Under the pieces are notes generated by a model, which searched no databases, was not told the DNA's origin, and was given only the letters and a program-made list of their open reading frames with translations. Made by a program: the position numbers and the translations under genes. 64,000 nucleotides of DNA, from the NCBI RefSeq assembly GCF_009193135.1, contig NZ_VUKC01000003.1, positions 304,239-368,238 of the forward strand, written 5' to 3'. Positions 61,842 to 64,000 of the stretch are shown here, in pieces (position 1 is the first letter of the stretch; every line of letters starts with the position of its first letter). Origin of the DNA: Georgenia satyanarayanai (GTDB taxonomy: Bacteria; Actinomycetota; Actinomycetes; Actinomycetales; Actinomycetaceae).

Positions 61842-63199
61842 AGCTCACGGTCATCGGCGGCGGCGGTTTCCGCGTCCCCCAGATCTTCCAGGCCCTCTCG
61901 GCCGGGGACGCGCGGCTGCGCGTCGACGAGCTGTGGCTCTACGACGTCTCCGCCGAGCGGCTGGACGTCGTCGGCAGCGTCCTCGCCCAGCTCGCTCCGT
62001 CCCTCGCCCGCCCCCCGCGGGTGCGGACGACGACGACGCTCTCCGAGGCCCTCGCCGGCGCCGACTTCGTCTTCTCCGCGATCCGTATCGGGGGGACGGC
62101 GGGGCGGATCACCGACGAGCGCACCGCGCTGCGCCTCGGCGTCCTCGGGCAGGAGACCGTGGGCCCCGGCGGGCTCGCGTACGCGCTGCGGACCGTGCCG
62201 CACGCGCTGCAGCTCGCCGAGGAGATCGCCACCCACGCCCCGGACGCGTGGACGATCAACTTCACCAACCCCGCCGGCATCATCACCGAGGCGATGCGCC
62301 GCGTGCTGGGTGAGCGGGTGGTGAGCATCTGCGACACCCCGATCGGGCTCATGCGCCGGGCGGCGCGCGTGTCCGGGCAGGACCCGCGGCGCGTCGACTT
62401 CGACTACGTCGGCCTCAACCACCTGGGCTGGCTGCGCACCCTGGTCGTCGACGGGCGCGACGTCCTGCCCGAGCTGCTCGCCTCCGACGAGCACCTGGAC
62501 GGCATGGAGGAGGCGCGCCTCCTCGGCTTCGACTGGGTGCGCGCGATCGGCGCGATCCCGAACGAGTACCTCTTCTACTACTACCGCCACCGCGAGGCGA
62601 TGGAACGGATCACCGGCGGGGAGCCCACCCGTGGGGAGTTCCTCGACGTCCAGCAGGGCGCCTTCTACCGGGAGGCGGCGGCCGCGCCGGACCGCGCCCT
62701 GCAGATCTGGGACGCGACGCGGCACGACCGCGAGTCGAGCTACATGAACGAGTCGCGTCCCGAGGAGGAGCGTCACGGTCGGCGTACCGAGGACGTCGAG
62801 GGCGGCGGGTACCAGGAGGTCGCGCTCGACCTCATGACCGGCCTCGCCACCGGGGAGGCGGCGACGATGATCCTCGGGGTCGGCAACGACTCCTTGGGCA
62901 GCGGGCAGCTGCTCGTCCCGCAGCTCAACGCAGCGGCCGTCCTCGAGGTGCCGTGCACAGTGGAGCGCGGGGTCGTCCGCCCCCACCCCGTCGCGCCGCT
63001 CAACGGGGAGATGGCCGGGCTCATCACGACCGTCAAGGCGAGCGAGCAGCTGATCCTGCGGGCGCTGGACGAGGGCTCGCGCGAGCTGGCCTGGCGCGCC
63101 TTCGCCAACCACCCGCTCGTCGACTCCACCGAGGTCGCCCGCCAGCTGGTCGAGGACTACTGCGCCGCCATGCCGGACGTCGCCGCCCGCCTGCGCTGA
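61838..63199 (+). CDS. GH4-family 6-phospho-glycosidase-like protein
   Basis: A 453-residue NAD- and Mn-dependent glycosidase. The Rossmann motif is LTVIGGGGFRVPQIF. VFSAIRIGGTAGRITDE, WTINFTNPAGIITEA, the metal Cys165 (VSICDTPIG) and His195 (GLNHLGW) match 6-phospho-beta-glucosidases. It is likely to hydrolyse a 6-phosphorylated disaccharide by an oxidation-elimination route. The GTG at 61838 overlaps the DeoR stop (GTGA). GH4 substrates usually come from a PTS, but here an ABC importer and PfkB kinase stand alongside. Confidence 0.92.
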   Translation: MKLTVIGGGGFRVPQIFQALSAGDARLRVDELWLYDVSAERLDVVGSVLAQLAPSLARPPRVRTTTTLSEALAGADFVFSAIRIGGTAGRITDERTALRLGVLGQETVGPGGLAYALRTVPHALQLAEEIATHAPDAWTINFTNPAGIITEAMRRVLGERVVSICDTPIGLMRRAARVSGQDPRRVDFDYVGLNHLGWLRTLVVDGRDVLPELLASDEHLDGMEEARLLGFDWVRAIGAIPNEYLFYYYRHREAMERITGGEPTRGEFLDVQQGAFYREAAAAPDRALQIWDATRHDRESSYMNESRPEEERHGRRTEDVEGGGYQEVALDLMTGLATGEAATMILGVGNDSLGSGQLLVPQLNAAAVLEVPCTVERGVVRPHPVAPLNGEMAGLITTVKASEQLILRALDEGSRELAWRAFANHPLVDSTEVARQLVEDYCAAMPDVAARLR

Positions 63200-63840
63200 G
63201 CCCTTGCGCACCGCCCCACGGGGCGAAGAGCGGGTCCCGCAGCCAGGCGTGGGCCAACCATCGTCGCGCGGTCGCACTCGGCAGAGGTCGCGGGTGGCGA
63301 GCACGGCGTTGCTCTCGACGACGTTGAGTTCTCCGTAGACGAGGCGCCTCGCCAGACCGGCCCAAGTCCACGGCGACGGGCACGAGCGCGGCGATGCCCT
63401 TGCCAGTGCGGTGCCCGCCAGCCCCAAGCGGCGACGACGGGCGGGACCGGCGCACGTCGGCGCCCACCGCCCGACGGAGTCACCCCGGTCCAGCGAAGTG
63501 CTCCGCGGCCACGACGAGGCGATTGGCGGTCTTCCGCAAAGGATCCTTGATCGGTCGATAGAAGCTCGGTAACGCGCGGAGTGTCCGACGGTGCCGCGCT
63601 GCGCCCCGACAGCGCAGCTCTGCGTGGCCTGTCACACCGTGCTGTCAAACGGGAGCGGGACGCCTTGGTCGGTACCAGTGCGATGGCGACGCTGTGGCTC
63701 GCCTCGCGCCTCTTCTGCGGTGCCGCTCTGTATTGCGGAGGTTCGAGCTGCCCTGAGGACGGACGGAGCTCGGATGTCAGTGGTCGGTCCTAGCCTTGGG
63801 AGCAGGACGGCAGAGCGGTCGAAACCAGGGGGTGGGGTCG
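63200..63840. other. Region with no recognised gene
   Basis: About 641 bases. A few frames have less arginine than usual shadows. One on the minus strand carries ARRLVYGELNVVESNAVLAT, which looks protein-like but is broken on both sides. Another near 63581-63793 on the plus strand has no family. Possible remains of a lost gene or mobile element, but nothing identifiable. Confidence 0.4.
63212..63225 (+). terminator. Weak hairpin after the GH4 gene
   Basis: CGCCCC-AC-GGGGCG is a short inverted repeat 12 bases past the GH4 stop. The loop is too small as drawn, so the stem is effectively 5 bp. There is no T-run. Confidence 0.3.
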
Positions 63841-64000
63841 GTGAGCACCATCGACGACTTCGACCCGCACGCGGCCTGGCTCGAGGACCCGAGCACCTAC
63901 GAGCCGGTCGGGGAGCAGTCCCTGCGCCGCCTCGAGGAGCTGTGGGCCCGCGAGGAGGACGCCGCCGACGCGTACGACGACCCCGGGCAGTCGCCTCCGC
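63841..64000 (+). CDS. Hypothetical protein, N-terminal 53 residues (runs off window)
   Basis: A GTG start with GGGGGTGGGG upstream opens a frame to the window edge with acidic composition: STIDDFDPHAAWLEDPSTYE, then SLRRLEELWAREEDAADAYD. I do not recognise a family. The ordinary composition and ribosome-binding region support a real gene. Confidence 0.6.
   Translation, partial: MSTIDDFDPHAAWLEDPSTYEPVGEQSLRRLEELWAREEDAADAYDDPGQSPP

Overview
The window is GC-rich throughout (no low-GC island seen) and codes densely on both strands. Its gene content points to a high-GC actinomycete, most likely a member of the Micrococcales: USP, DUF1876, DUF1918 and DUF4389 proteins, many GTG starts, ATGA/GTGA junctions, 45-residue FG-GAP-like repeats on a secreted enzyme, an LPxTG protein, and an inositol operon carrying a Cgl0159-family gene. 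No rRNA, tRNA, CRISPR array, intact insertion sequence or phage gene was recognised.

Bases 1 to about 40,400 form a stress and bioenergetics region. It holds a complete V/A-type ATPase operon (10,119-17,666) whose successive genes all overlap and which ends in a universal stress protein gene. It also holds a divergent membrane pyrophosphatase, three P-type ATPases (a partial P1B metal pump, a P2A-like pump and a P2C pump resembling the Na+/K+-ATPase), four universal stress proteins, two flavodoxin-like proteins, a DoxX-type membrane protein, two zinc alcohol dehydrogenases, a class I aldolase, two GyrI-like proteins, and a DUF1876-DUF1918-MBL/deazaflavin fusion-MBL run. Many of these units have a palindrome of the form GGGNC-NWWN-GNCCC upstream. 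In eight cases it lies exactly 23 bases before a plausible -10 hexamer, and in two more 24 bases before one. This is the architecture of the mycobacterial DosR/DevR (dormancy) box. The sites precede the V-ATPase operon (a weaker match), the pyrophosphatase gene, the DUF1876 operon, the P2A pump operon and the DoxX-USP-ADH-P2C run, among others. I read the region as a DosR-like hypoxia or energy-stress regulon joined to ion-pumping machinery. The regulator itself is not in the window.

Bases 40,500 to 44,100 hold a stand-alone LigD-type polymerase domain and a secreted amidase with five C-terminal 45-residue repeats. Bases 44,220 to 53,295 are a myo-inositol catabolic operon (iolC, Cgl0159-type aldolase candidate, iolB, iolD, iolA, iolG, iolE) and a divergent GntR/HutC regulator. 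Perfect palindromic operators lie between them, one abutting the -35 of the iolC promoter.

Bases 53,367 to 63,199 appear to be a glycan-use locus. It contains a large sortase-anchored PIG-L-type deacetylase, an ABC sugar importer without its own ATPase, a PfkB kinase, and a divergent DeoR regulator coupled to a GH4 glycosidase. The gene set suggests a route of outer-surface deacetylation, ABC import, intracellular phosphorylation and GH4 cleavage. The last 0.6 kb before the final partial gene holds nothing I can name.

Several decay products are visible: the first 30 or so codons of an ABC ATPase, a 22-residue stump of a DUF1876 gene, a fragment of a GIN/DUF2807-like protein, and a GyrI-like gene with no sensible start or stop.
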